The notes under the pieces: generated by a model
Told to the model about the DNA's origin: nothing
Seen by the model: the letters and a program-made list of their open reading frames with translations, nothing else
The model's database searches: none
In this document: positions 20,611 to 32,577 of the stretch, piece after piece
Position numbering within the stretch: the stretch's first letter is position 1
How the letters are laid out: every line of letters begins with the position of its first letter
Translations under genes and position numbers: made by a program
From: Hyaloperonospora brassicae
Taxonomy: Eukaryota; Oomycota; Peronosporomycetes; Peronosporales; Peronosporaceae
Reading direction: 5' to 3'
Assembly: GCA_947650285.1 (NCBI GenBank)
Contig: CANTFL010000602.1
Coordinates: 1-58,982, forward strand
DNA: 58,982 nt

Positions 20611-23600
20611 CAGACCGACGGCTATGCCGATCGTTTGGCTAACGCGGCTCTCGATCGCCGGGTATCCCAGGTGGAGTGTGTTGTCCACGACCATGGTGTT
20701 GGTTGCACCTTGCTTCTGGCTGACGACGCCACTGTCGCCACTTTTAGCAAGTCGCCTCCACCTGGTTCTTCGAGTTTGGCTGACCACCTCGGGGAAATTC
20801 CTGAGGACTTTGACATGGACGATGCGGGCGATATTGACGACGGCACCGTGTACGCGCCCATGCGCATTGGACCAGCTGCTGTTCCGCAACGCCGACCGCG
20901 TCTAAGTCTACGCCGCCTCACGGACGACAAAGATGCCACTGCAAGGTATTTAGTGGAGCGCCTTGGGAAATCCTTGGCTTCGAAAATCGCGGATGCGTCA
21001 GACTGGGAGACATCAAAAAGGCTATATCACTTCCCTCCTGCATGATCTCTAGGACCTGCTGCAATCTTTCGCCTTTACTCGTTCAGTTCACACATCCAAT
21101 GGCACCACCGATCGACATCGCTTTGTCTCCGGTGCTTCCTCGTCTGCTGATAATTCGTCTGGCGCTGCTGGTCATTCACCACGCCGTGCGAGCGTCCGTC
21201 GTCGACGTGGTCCTTGACGTTCTTGGGATGGTACCAAGCGACGCCGACGACCACCTCGTGTTACCCGCCACCATCGGGAACATCGCATGAATGAAGCTCT
21301 CGACGAACTTCATGCTGTGACGCGAAGCACGCTGGGTGATCGCTTGGTAATTGCTAAGGCTCGAGGCGGGTTGGGCTACTTAACTCGGCCATGTATCAGC
21401 TGCGTCTCCGTGGCAATTCAACACGTACAAGAAGGCCTGATCGGAGATGATTCTGTCTAAGGCACACCGGGTACAGGTTGCTTTCACCCCTGTGATTGAT
21501 TTTGCCTTGCCTTTAGGTGCTGCTATTCCTCCTGTTGCGGATGCGGACGATGAGATATGACCTATCGCCGGCGATGTCTTATGGAGTTACTTTGATGGTG
21601 TGAACACTCCCCGGCGTGGCTTTGACGTTCATGGTTTGACCGGTGCTGCTTTCCGTTCGGCCATGGCTCGACTTCCTGTCTACTCGAAGTTAAGGGAGCT
21701 ACTCACCGCGGCTCCCACGGCTGGTGATAATGAAGATCAACTTCAACACACTCGTGGTGCTCCCAGTCAGGGGATCGATGGCGTGGGCTAGATGTCTTTA
21801 AACGCTTTGGCCCCCAACTGATGACAGCTCTAACGGTGATCTTTTCTTGCTGCTGGATGGAGAAGAAAGTCCCTCAGAGCTGTAAAGTTGGCGTCGTTCG
21901 TCTTCTCGACAAGAAAGGGACCAAATCTGACCCGGCAAACTGAAAGCCCATTTTTTTCCAGCAAACTATCTACAAGCTATTATCTGGGGTTCTATCGCGT
22001 CGTTTGACTTGCTGGGTGGATTTCAATGAGCGCCATGCTCCTGGACAGAAGAGCTTTCGGGCGGTGAATGGTTGCGAAAGCATAATTTCCTTGCAACTAT
22101 GACGATTGACAACTCCCGCCGCAAGCGTCATCCACTCTTCCAGGTTTAGTATGACCTCAAGAATGCGTTCGGCAGTGTGCCCTTCCAGTTGCTACGGGAT
22201 TCGCTGGGAAGACTTGGTGTGCCCCAGGACTACATTGCCATGTGCAAGGGGCTGTACGAAGACGCTGTCTTCGTTGTTGGCAACGTCAGTGATGGCTTGA
22301 CGGCACCGATTCGCCAGCGGGTAGGCGTCTTTCAAGGTTTTTCGCTCAGTCCGCAGCTCTTCAACGCCGCCATCAGACCATTGCTTTTAGCGCTGCACCA
22401 GCTTCCGGACACGGGGGTGAAGTTGTCTCCTGCTGATTGTCCTGGCGCTTCGGCGTATGACGACGACCTGGAGGTCTTTTGTAGCTCGGAGGCTGGCATC
22501 AAGAAGCAGCATGGACTGGTGGTTGACTTCTTACGCTGGACTGGTGTGGAGGCCAACCCTTTGAAGTGCCGTACCATGTCGGTAAAGCGTAACAGTCGTT
22601 CCATGCTCCAAGTTCAGGATGTTGGCTTGGACCTGGATGGCACCCCGATCCCCTCGCTTAGATTGGATGAAGCATACACAATATCTGGGGATCGGGAATG
22701 GCTTCGACCACGTGCGACGATGGGTGGAGCTTTCTCCCGCACTGACACAGCTTAAGTTGGATACTACGACGTTGCTTGAGTCGGGGCTCGCACCGTGGCA
22801 GGTGGTGAAGGCGGTCAAGGTATACCTATACCCACGCATCGACTACTCCCTCCGGCACTAACGGCCTTTCGCCCAGCAGCTGGAGAGGTTTGACGGCCAC
22901 CTGGTTCGTGGGCTCCGACACATGTTACGTCTGCCCACAAACTCCACCACTGCTTTCTTCTACGGACCGATTTCTCGTGGAATTTGGGGCTCTTGCCACT
23001 GGTGGATTTGCATAGTGCACTTCAAGGGGATCATGGATGGCAGATGATACTCTCATCGGACCTTGTTTTCCGTCGTATTGCCCGCCAGCAACTTAGCTAG
23101 GTTGCTGACGCTTGGTACAAGCTGGATGAACACGCCTGGAAGGACCGTGAGGTGGAGTTAGGTCAACTATTCATCAACAGAAAAAATGGGGACGTCACCC
23201 TCGGCCCTGCCCAAGCGTCGAAATGGCGACATTGTGTAGCTGTGGTTTGACATCCGCGGTCACCTGCAACGGTTTGGTCTACACTTTGCGACGTCCCCTG
23301 CTTGCGAGGAGACAGGTGAAGCTGCGGTGAACTTTCAGCTCCGCGTGCCGCACCATGCCAAATGGCTCGGCCATCGCTCAGTTCTTCGCCACGTGAAGTT
23401 GCACCTTAAGAATGCGCATTGGACGCGATGGTCAGCCGTGCGGGATCAAGGCAAGACAGCACGCACACATGGAGGTGCCGGTAGTGGGTTCCTCACTTGG
23501 CCGAGAGGCACGTGGGAACCCGACTACCGGTTCGCTTTTGCTGCTTGCCTGAACTAGCTGTATACAAAATCGCGCTGAAGCGATCTTGACCTCGTGCGCA

Positions 23601-24650
23601 TGACAAATGCAAGCATCCTTAATACTTACGGTCGGAGACGTTGGCCCACATTTTGAATTATTGCGGTATAATAATGGATTTCGTCTGTGAAATACGTGAC
23701 GAAGCTCTCAAGATCATTGAGCGTCCTCTACTTTCGAGGTCTGGTGGCAGACAGACCGGGTAGAGCTCTGTGTCAACCAAACGGTACCTGGACTTGAGGT
23801 CCCAGCGCTGCGGCTGGATCTACAGCTGTTCAACTACAGCACGAAGACGGTAGCTGGGTGATCTGGCCGTAGTGTGTGAAGAAAAAGCTACTGATAAACC
23901 TACCAGCTTTGCTCTCACGCGAGTGGCTGTTCAAAAGAGCACCTAGCACTACTGTGTCAAGTGAATCTTAGAGCGTCAATGTAACGAGGTGAGCCTCTTA
24001 CATAAAAAGTTAGTATGATGGTAACACTTTTTGCATTATATCTATGTAGATTATAATCACACAACATCACTCGAGACGAATAAATGTTGACTGCATGTTA
24101 CCTCGAGGGTAACCATTTTCTGGTGATCCACTTAACGGTCATGGTACACGGTACATTATATAAATTAACCATTAATCGCTTCTGGACGCGCGCAATGGGT
24201 GGTGGGCAAGAAACCTATATTGGAGATTGTAGTTTGATATAGTTTGATTAGGACATAAGATTATTTATAAATCAACATAACAATATTCATAACAGTTATA
24301 GATTTTCCTCAAGCAGAAAATGTTCTGTCTACTTCGCAGCGCTTCCTCTCACAACACGTGTACGTGACGTCGAGAGCACGCAAGCCTGTGTTCAGTCAAC
24401 ATAGGGTCTTGCCATTCATATGGCAAGGGCGTACCCCGTTACAGTTTATCTATCCGCGCTCGTTAAATCTGTACTTTTTGCAGACGCCGGTGGTACACTA
24501 GCGGTTCCCAACGAGCACCATGGTGTGTTGAAGTAAGAAGCAAAGAGGATGGATAGAAAACTCTCTGCTCAATGCATTTAGTCGAACCGTCGGAGCTAAA
24601 TTGCTCTGAAGACGCCACCGCGCATGGCAGCAAGGTCTTAAACAAGATTG
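20611..24650 (+). pseudogene. Decayed RNase H end, RT and endonuclease of copy D
   Basis: Similarity to the copy E protein continues past the stop at 20610 but with many stops and indels. Readable pieces: the last RNase H motif and linker at 20635-21045; RT at 22177-22755, where the catalytic YADD reads Tyr-Asp-Asp-Asp and QGCPLSP reads Gln-Gly-Phe-Ser-Leu-Ser-Pro; pre-knuckle region at 23327-23557; CCHC/endonuclease remnants near 23580-23979; and the C-terminal region at 24444-24650. It is clearly non-functional and more AT-rich than the 5' half. Confidence 0.85.
23980..24443 (+). mobile_element. Solo LTR-like insertion in copy D (464 bp)
   Basis: An AT-rich block interrupts the Utopia-like coding sequence: similarity to copy B stops at 23979 and resumes at 24444. 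It begins TGTAACGAGG and ends CCCCGTTACA, the TG...CA form of an LTR with near-inverted ends. No internal coding sequence is present, so it is a solo LTR. A clean target duplication is not visible, and about 8 bp of host element seem lost. It contains short hairpins, e.g. CTTGCCAT/ATGGCAAG near 24411-24430. Its ends resemble those of the insertion at 57558-57950, suggesting one LTR family, probably Gypsy-like. Confidence 0.6.
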
Positions 24651-24886
24651 TAGGCAAGCTCAGCGAAGAATTTGGGTCGAGGACAAGTGCATGGGCAATG
24701 TACGGGTCAGAAATGAAGAAGCCTTTAAGACACATTGGGTATTTGCGCTTAACAAGAGAAACAATAAGGCCACAATACAAAAAATCCTTACGGCGGTTCC
24801 CATACCTGGGCACTGGGGCTTTCATCTTCTTGAGTTTTCTCATTTCATACATTTGTAACAAACAAATCTAGGCGACACTAACAACG
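24651..24886. other. Transition from copy D to AT-rich DNA, no gene recognised
   Basis: Copy D becomes unrecognisable here. A stretch near 24793-24816 resembles the reverse complement of the element 3' UTR, but too weakly to call. Open frames on both strands (24572-24871 and 24463-24861) have no recognisable domain. Confidence 0.4.
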
Positions 24887-25363
24887 ATGGCTCCCCGGAC
24901 TCACTTTCTGAAGCAGCTCCAAACTTTGAGTCTTAACAAAGACGCACTTCATCTTCGCAGCGGCAAGGTCGTCGTCAATGCTAAGCGCAAGCCTCACATG
25001 ACAGACTCACCGGAAAAAGGTAGGTTTGAACCATGGCTCTGTGCCTGTATAATCGCGAAACTAACCCACACTCTACCTGTCTTTTAGGTCGCGCTTGACG
25101 ACGTGGTGCGGAAGCGAAAGCGTTCAAGCGACGACGCAGTCCACAAATCGCAAGCAACGGAGTCTCTTCGTGCACCGCAGACTTCGGGACCTCCAGCGTC
25201 GTTGTCGCTGTCGTCAGCTACAAAACCGAAGAAGTCTAAGAAGAAGATGGCGGTAACCAAGTCGACGGCGACAATCAAGGATGACGAAGTCGACGACGCG
25301 CACGCGTGCAAGTGGAGTAGCGCAACCACGCAGTCAGCAGCGCAGCAACCGACAGTAGGATAG
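24887..25363 (+). CDS. Hypothetical small basic protein, possibly spliced
   Basis: An ATG at 24887 opens a 66-codon frame. A GTAGGT donor at 25020 and a TTTTAG acceptor at 25082-25087 would bound a 68-bp intron of typical oomycete size. A lysine/serine-rich frame with basic clusters (RKRKR, KPKKSKKK) continues to 25363. The simplest splice puts the second exon out of frame and meets TGA, so the model fails as written. The basic clusters look like nuclear localisation signals. I do not recognise a family. It may be a broken gene or chance ORFs. Confidence 0.25.
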
Positions 25364-25914
25364 TAGAGGTAATGATAAATGACAACACGATAGTAGAGCA
25401 ACGAAGTTAACATGCGACTTTCATTAATACTTGATGTTACGCTCAATCTTATTGGCATGCTGCTGCTCCCTATGTATTTATGTCGTCGAAGGATGCGGGG
25501 TAGGTGGCGCCGCCATCGCCGAACAGAAGAAACGCTGCGTGTAGTTCCGATTTGACTGCTGTAGGTCGACAAGCTGCGACTCTAGGTATTGTAAGTAGGT
25601 AGTCGGTTTGTAGCGCTGCATGAACACCGCAGGGAGAAACGCTGGGTGCTTGCGCTCGGTCGCTCAGGAAGCTAGCACACGTTGAATTAGTATTTTTAAG
25701 CAAGACACGGTATACGAGTGTATCACGAGAGCGACGCACCGAAGTCGACATGCTGATATATGCACATAGTAAAATCACCTCCGCCATTAGACTCCGACTT
25801 CGTCACTTTGAATTTTCTGATGAGTTTTAATCGGTTGCCTGGCAGGTCCATCTCGCATAGACATCGCTTTTCAGTGATGACATATAGCACCGACTGTGAA
25901 CGAGCGATGGCGCA
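25364..25914. other. AT-rich intergenic DNA, nothing recognised
   Basis: Short frames only, e.g. 25470-25787 on the minus strand, without recognisable motif. No repeat or RNA gene seen. Confidence 0.5.
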
Positions 25915-26823
25915 CTAAATTGCAGCCAACGCCAGATTGCCCATGGCCGTACTAAACACGAAAACGTGTGTGGCTGGATCGTAGTACTCAAAGCACTCGG
26001 CTGGGAAATGCACTGGAAAGAGTGACACTTTGGTGGTCTTGACGCGCAATAGAGCTTGCGTCACACGATCTCGACAGACTTCAATGCCAAGTGCCACCCT
26101 GACACCAAATATCTCTTTTGCGAGCTGCATTGGGCCTCCATACCAGCATCCGACATCAATAAAGACTGAGGTAATGTTTAGACCCGCGATGATAAACGCA
26201 GTGCGCAGCCCACCAATCCGTACAGTCCCGTCAGTGTATTCTTTACTGCAGCCAAGTGTGTTGTCGACTCGAGCGCGAATGCGTTTCGTCAACACATCAG
26301 ACGGAACTTGAGCGTCGGGGTCGTAGCCGTTCTTGGACTGAGCGGCCACGCTGAGTGGCATGGCGGCTCTTTTGACTGCCTTGCGGAGGTCTTTTGGAGT
26401 CTTTTGGCAAACATTGGGGTACAGGCAAGTTTCGTCTTGCCAAGCGTCCTTTCAGTACACGACCACATCGCGATCGTCGACTTTGACAATGCTCTTGGAC
26501 GGAATAGCGCCAATGCTCTGAAGCCAAATTCGATCTTCACGAGGCTTAGCTCCTTGTAGGTCAATACAAAACACTCGTCGAGATACGTGCTCTGGAGGGA
26601 ATGGACCGTGTGATGTTGCTTGCACTAACACTGTCTTGCGTATCTTGCGCTTGAAAGTTGCGAATCCGTACCATCCGAACACGAGTGACTCCAGACACGA
26701 GTATTTCTTCGAGTCCCGGCCCGGCTTCCAGTACGATTCCGACTTGATACGTACATGGGTTATGCCGTGATGCTGGTAGAATCGTTTGCGATAGTGCATC
26801 GCCGCGCACTCATCCCGCCGCAT
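25915..26823 (-). pseudogene. Methyltransferase-like ORF interrupted by one TGA
   Basis: Read on the minus strand from ATG 26823, the frame encodes 123 residues and meets TGA at 26452. The same frame then continues open for about 180 codons to 25915, so one base change separates it from an ORF of about 300 codons. The C-terminal part has a motif like SAM-binding motif I (Val-Phe-Ile-Asp-Val-Gly-Cys-Trp-Tyr-Gly) followed about 20 residues later by Gly-Ile-Glu-Val. This spacing resembles class I methyltransferases, especially DOT1-like enzymes. Near the end, Val-Phe-Val-Phe-Ser-Thr-Ala could be motif IV. It may be a degraded member of a DOT1-like family, or a translated gene with readthrough or an unseen intron. 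The assignment is weak. Confidence 0.4.
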
Positions 26824-27439
26824 ATAGCTTATAATTGCTTAAGGACACATTTTTCAACACTGGCGATTCGATTGTTGCTTTCCCAACACTACCAATGCCC
26901 AGAAACATGGAATGCAGATATAGCTCTTCCCCTTGACGTGTGCAGTAAATCCGACGGAGCGAAGGCCTTCACGGCGGTGCCGATGGCTGGGCACTGCTAC
27001 TTTCTTCTTTATCAGTATTGTCATTCAACTCGTATAATAATTACACATCACATATGGCTGTAGAATTTTTTCTTGTCAAGGGCGAAAATCGGTTGGTGAT
27101 GCATGCACTTCTCTGTCATTATAAGTATGAGGACTGAATACTGGCTTTTTCGAACAAAGTATTTGATTCTGGGAAGCCGTCGCAACGCGCTACTGTGGAA
27201 TGTTTTCCAGATTGTCACCCTTCTCTTGTAAGCCCTACAGACTTACGCTTATTTAACATTATATAATAACCTCTATTCGATCAGCGGTCTAAAAGCATAA
27301 ACAAATTAGGATAAACAGTCATCTTTGATTCATATACCACAGTTATTCCTTTCTCATTGCCAAAAAGTTATTGTTTGGACCGCAATGTTTGTGCTCATCG
27401 CATTGTCCTTCATTATTGTGTATCAACATCCGTGATTTT
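26824..27439. other. AT-rich intergenic DNA, nothing recognised
   Basis: The frame at 26755-27063 on the plus strand has no recognised motif and runs partly antisense to the methyltransferase-like ORF. The rest is AT-rich and non-coding. Confidence 0.5.
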
Positions 27440-27603
27440 GTTGTTAACATTAAAACTTGCGTCCTAACATTTGTGCTACTATTGATACAATTTCAGCTTG
27501 CACACTCCCATTTGTGATTCTATTGTCAACATTTATACTTGCCTCCTGATGTTCGTGCTAATATTGTCAAGATTCAAACATGAATCCCAACATTTGTAAG
27601 GCT
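27440..27603. repeat. Degenerate 41-bp tandem repeat, four units
   Basis: Units 27440-27480, 27481-27521, 27522-27562 and 27563-27603 are each exactly 41 bp. They share a start near ATTGTCAACATT, a central CTTGC...CC and an end near ATTTGTGCT. Partial units follow from 27604 to about 27640, and weaker ones may precede from about 27370. No coding potential. Confidence 0.7.
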
Positions 27604-27640
27604 ATTGTCAACATTCAGTTTATTGTCAAAATTTTAAATG

Positions 27641-28549
27641 TGCATAAACAAATTAATAGCGAACTGCAGAATTTGCTTATATAGCGACAAGGGTATACAT
27701 AAGGCTTGTCTTTGCGCGATTAGGTACTAATGTGACGTACACTGTTGCTTTCAACGACGTCATACAGCTGGTTGCTCTACAGAAGATGGGCTTTATGGTA
27801 TAGTATGTAACTATAAAAATTATAGGTTTTTAAAAGCTCTTGCAATCCAAACAGATAGCCTATAAAAGCCTTTAGCTGTCATTCATTAATATCTCAGGCT
27901 CTGAAATATCAGGGATTATTTCATTTTTGGATAAATGAGGGTGTTATTTTCCTTTCTAGCGATTAGTCCTACCATCGAGTAAATATTGCTAGTGAGGCGT
28001 CTAATGGACGAAATTTTGATAAGGTCAATGATTTGGTGAAACATAAACACTAGTTCGCGTATGTATGTCGCAATCAACTTGCGACTTTTCCACGCTGGGA
28101 CTTTTCTTAAGTCAATAGCGTGGCATTTCTAACCAATTAAAACAAGATGAATAAGCCATCCGACGTATAAATTAAGGTAAAGGACGCTTAAATATAATGG
28201 CTATCCTTAAAGCCTATCTCTACTCCTTACATTTTTTTCAAAATTCAAACAAAACGCCCACTATCACTTCATAACTTACTTCCTTAATGTTCGTGCGAAA
28301 AGACAAGTATTCCACCGTCATGCATAAACCTTAATAAATATATTACGGCGTTCCTTTCGACTGCGCCCTGTGACCTGGTCCGCGACCTTGTTTCTGTAGG
28401 CTGGAACTCGAGCGCGATTGCTCGAAACCCTTCTCACGAAAAATTGAATTTTTGTGTCGATGTGTTTCATGCGCAAGTGATATATCGAGTATTAATTAAG
28501 GCAAAACATATTTACCTTTACTTAATGGATGTCCTCGCCGTGTCGGCAC
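27641..28549. other. AT-rich intergenic DNA, nothing recognised
   Basis: No open frame of note, no RNA gene and no repeat that I can support. Confidence 0.5.
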
Positions 28550-29016
28550 TTAATTAAATTCCTTAGGCTGACTTAAAAGCCATTTTCTGCTTGCGGTGCG
28601 CTGTGCAGACTCATTAATTTGACTTAAGCCGTTGACGTCGCAATCGTCGCCTAACGCTACTAATTCAATAAAATTCATTATAATTTGTTTCGAATACATA
28701 ACATGTTGTCGATCGCCGCGTGTCGAAGTCACCGGCTCAGATAATACCCGCCTTTTGTAATAGCATTCTGTTCTATCGCCGCTAAACGTGTTGCATGAAC
28801 CCCAAGTTTTATCAGAAATTACTGAATTTACCTAGCCGCTTTCCAGTAAAATTTCATCGTAGAATTATAAACATTTGGCATCTTCGCCAACCTCTCGCGT
28901 GATGTCGCTGTGTACATCATAGCGCCCATCAGATCGCGCTGAGGGTATCTCAGTAGAAACGATTCCTTTTCAAGAATCCCCAACAACTTCGAGCCGCAGT
29001 CTGCTGAAACTTGCAC
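28550..29016 (-). pseudogene. Relic of a Copia RT/RNase H region
   Basis: The minus-strand frame 29016-28828 contains Arg-Asp-Leu-Met-Gly-Ala-Met-Met-Tyr-Thr-Ala-Thr and ends Trp-Lys-Ala-Ala-Arg. This matches the Arg-Glu-Leu-Val-Gly-Ala-Leu-Met-Tyr-Ile-Ala-Thr and Trp-Ala-Ala-Ala-Lys-Arg motifs of the full Copia element at 34.5-38.5 kb. Downstream, frame 28732-28550 carries a Gly-Asp-Asp-Cys-Asp-Val-Asn-Gly stretch in the place of the Copia RNase H motif Asp-Ala-Asn-Trp-Ala-Gly. Order and strand agree. It is a strongly decayed fragment in opposite orientation to the intact Copia. Confidence 0.45.
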
Positions 29017-29856
29017 TAAATTCAGTGATTAAGAACTTGAGGTCCGTAGCGGCGGCGCAGAAACCCGTAAAAGTGATACATTTTAAGTGCGATATTATCC
29101 TATCACGTACTTATTAAATGCTGTCCACACGTTTTATGCTTCCAACGGTTGAGCCAGCGACGTCTTTCTTGTTTCTCTTATAGTGTCATCATCTCAAACG
29201 TAGTAGACGTCGCTGCTGGCAGGCGAGCTAATGAACCCAATACGTCCGGCCTTAGAGGCTGAGTCATCTCTTATGCTCAGACCATTTATTAATTACTTAC
29301 CTCGGATGATGCAGCCACACTAAGTCAGCCAGGCTACAAGCGCACAAGATATATGTAAAGCACAACATTCAAATAACTGGCGTGCACCATTGGTACACAC
29401 ACGTGCACGTATAACATCTCTGCAAATTTACTGCACTCTGGTGCATATAAGTAACGCATCACATCAATTTAGCACCTTTCCTTTAAGTTCAAACACTTCA
29501 CTAAGCTTATTTTAGGCTTCAACATAGGGAACGCCAGTGAAATAGCGTGCTTGACTCGACTGAACGGTAAATCTATCATTAATCTCGCTTGCAATCTTCG
29601 AGCAATCGTCTGCAACTCTAAGTATTGTGGATACAAAAACAAACAACCAACTGGAAAGTTTTAGATTTATATGTATAATAATGCACTCTGCTCATCCGAT
29701 TTATTGCTGCTCGCGCGGTCCTAAAAGTTCGAACTCGTCAGTCGCAACATCATGCTAGATTAAGTTGTACACGAAGTGGGCGTGTATATACACATTCGGA
29801 ATCAGGGTCTTAATTTCTCGCTAAACACCCGGATGAACTAGCTACCAAGTTTTGTT
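29017..29856. other. AT-rich DNA left of copy F, nothing recognised
   Basis: No supported gene. The abrupt junction at 29856/29857, where copy F's RT codons stop, marks a deletion or rearrangement breakpoint. Confidence 0.5.
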
Positions 29857-32523
29857 GTGGAACACCCCCACCTGCAACGCAATCGGCGCCGTGGTCCCGT
29901 CCGCCGCATTCCCAATCGTGAACACGGCGTCGGAGTAGAGACCACGGCAGCAAGCGGTGAGTGCGGGCGGCACACCCTGTCGCTCGATCGCTTCCCAAAG
30001 CAAGTCGTGTGGCACGCTGCCGAAGGCATTGGCGAAGTCGTACCACACGACATGCAGCTCCTGGTGCTTGCGGCGCGCTTGGTCAACGAGCGTGGCTGCG
30101 AGGAAGTTGTGCTCCCCGCAGCCGTTCATCGCTCGGAAGCCCTTGTGCGCCTCAGCATGGCGGCCGTTCACATCCAGCCAGCGCGTGAAACGCCGCGACA
30201 AGACCCCAGCGTACAGCTTGTAGATGGCCTGCTGCAGGCAGATCGGTCGCCAGTTCGACGGGTCAAACCGGTCGCCCTTCTTGTGCAGCAGGCGCACCAC
30301 GCCAACCTTCCAGCTTTGCGGCACACGCTTGTGCTTCCAGCAGCACGCGAATGCTGCGTGTAGAGCGGGCAGAAGCTGGGCCGTGAACATCTTGAACACG
30401 TCGTAGCCGACGCCGTCCAAGGCCGGGACTTGAGCTGCCACGTGCGCGCTGCACTTGGGCTTCAATCTCGTCAGCGGAGGGCGCATCAATGAGCAGCTCC
30501 ATCTCGCTGGAAGCCACGGGCAAGCGGTTGTAGCGCGTCGCGGAACAGTGCGCCAATGGGTGCCATCGCGTCAAAGTCACGCATGGGAGTGTTGACCCGC
30601 GTGAAGTAGTCGTGAAGCTTTTCGCCCAATATGAGGCAAGTACCTTCATCGACATCATCACGAGGTTCTCCAGACGGCGCACTGGGCAAGGCGTCCGCAC
30701 TAGTGGTGCGAGTAGGAGACGAAGCATCCGCAAGAATTCGCTCGACGCAGGCCTTCTTATCAACGTCAAACTGATGACGAAGACGCTGCTGATCGAGGGC
30801 GGAGTTGATCCGTCCAACCCGTCGACGCGCCTTCGCCATAGCCTGGCGGTTACCCGGGTCGTAGCGCTGCACAGCATGCATGTCGTCGAGCGCTTCGTCA
30901 AGGCTGTGCTCCCGGTGGTGTCGAGTCACCCGAGGTGGGCGACGTCGACCCTTGGTACCACCCTTCGAACCGCCTTGACCGCGACGGCGACGACTGGAGC
31001 GTTGTCTTGTGCGCTGCGGTCGCTGCTGCTTACGACTGTGCTGCTGTGCGGGGTGCTTGTCCTGTTGGCGCACGGCTGCCGGTTGGCGCTGGGAGCGAGG
31101 CGGCGCGTAGTGCTGGGACTGGGAGTAAGGCTGCAACTCATCATAGAGTGCATAGGGGAGGGCTGTGATGTAGCCCTCTGCCTCCTCCCAGCCGCTGGCG
31201 TCCGCGATCTTGGCCGCCAGCTTCGCAGACAGCCGCTCCACTAACTTACCAGCAGCCTCGGTCTCGTCTTCATCCATCTTGCGGAGTCGCAGACGCAAAC
31301 GGCGTTGAGGAACCGCGTCGGCACCCACACTCATCGCCGCATACACCTCGCCATCATCGATGTCGCCCATGTCGTCGTTCTCGGTGGGGCTGCAAGAGAC
31401 ATCAGCATTCACTGGGGCGGGCGGTGTAGCTGGCAGGAGTGTAGCAGCGGGGGCGGGGGCCGTCGTAGCGGTGGAGGAGCAACCATGACCTTCGGTATGC
31501 ACCCCACACTCCAACTTGGTGGCGCGGCGGTCAAGAGCGGCGTTGGAAAGGCGGTCGGCATGACCATTGGCTTGCCTGTCGATCGTGTGAAGCGTGGCCC
31601 GATCCATCCGCGCCAGCTCAGCCTTGACCGCAATCGTCAACTGCCGTAGGCGCGTGTCGCGCGTGGTGAAGATGCCACGCACCTGCTGGATGACGAGTTT
31701 GCTGTCACCCTCAATCCGCAGGTGCGTGAAACCATGTTCGGCTGCAGCCCGGGCACCGAGCAGCAGCGCGGTGTACTCAGCAGTATTTTTGGTACCGCCG
31801 CTGCTCGGCATGTAGTGGGAGCAAGTCCACACCACCGGGCCACTGGGCTTGAACAAGGCAGCACCAGCACCGCCAGGGCCTGAGTTGGCCCGGCAGGCAC
31901 CGTCGAATCGCAACAGCCACTCGCCAGAAGCGTCGTCTTCCACCGTAGGTGTAGCTTCATCCATCGTAATAGTAAATTCACCGCCCGTGTCCATGTCGTC
32001 CGTCTTAGTCTCCTCCACTTCCATAAGGTCTTGCGGGAGTAGACGGTCAGCAATCCGGGATACCACCACGCTGCGAGGCAGTGGTGGACCCCAACGGGAA
32101 GAAGAAACAGCAACAGCGGCCGAAACAACAGGAGTTGTAGCGGGTGGACGCACGGACGGGGCACTCCATCTTGTACTTGACCTCTTGGACCTTGACCTTG
32201 ACCTTGAAGTTGCAGTGGGGGTGCTCGACTGTGGGGGGGACACAGCGAGCACCGCGGGTTCTTCGTCGGGCAGTCGAGCAGGCAAAACATCCGCTGAAGC
32301 GGTTGCATTGACTGCATCAGCAGCGGGGCTGAAGTCCCCTACTGCTGATGCAGTCGCAGCCACAGGTGTCTCTGGAGGCTGGCGCATGCTTGTGCATGGT
32401 TTGTTGCAGCCAGCCTCGACACAAACGGAGTACTACACGCGCAACCTGCTGAAAAGCGGTCAACAAAGGTTACGCGTCGGTGCCTTGACTCCCGGTGGCG
32501 GCGCAGCGAGGCAAAGCTTGATG

Positions 32524-32577
32524 CCGTGTTTGCACACAACGTGCACCGGAAGTGGTGCCCGTTGTGTGTATACACGG
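32524..32577 (-). repeat. Hairpin over the zinc-finger codons, copy F
   Basis: Arms of 18 nt at 32524-32541 and 32560-32577, with two mismatches. Same type as copy D. Confidence 0.8.

Larger units (their letters stand above)
17828..24650 (+). mobile_element. Utopia-like non-LTR retrotransposon copy D (open 5' half, decayed 3' half)
   Basis: This unit begins with the standard leader directly after copy C. Modules are N-terminal type beta, zinc finger type 1', and a decayed family-1b-like RT. It can be followed by similarity through RT, the CCHC region and, beyond a solo LTR at 23980-24443, into the C-terminal coding region near 24650. The normal 3' UTR and tail hairpin are not recognisable. 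The right boundary is approximate. Confidence 0.75.

Noticed and set aside
24793..24816. Inverted fragment of the element 3' UTR
   Set aside because: About 20 bases resemble the reverse complement, but flanking sequence does not follow on either side.
25020..25087. Possible 68-bp intron (GTAGGT...TTTTAG)
   Set aside because: Sites look canonical, but joining the flanking frames meets TGA at once. It is kept only as a weak remark in the hypothetical gene.
24000..29856. tRNA, rRNA or 5S genes in the AT-rich centre
   Set aside because: I found no cloverleaf, box A/B pair or rRNA signature on inspection. A tRNAscan or Infernal run would be decisive.
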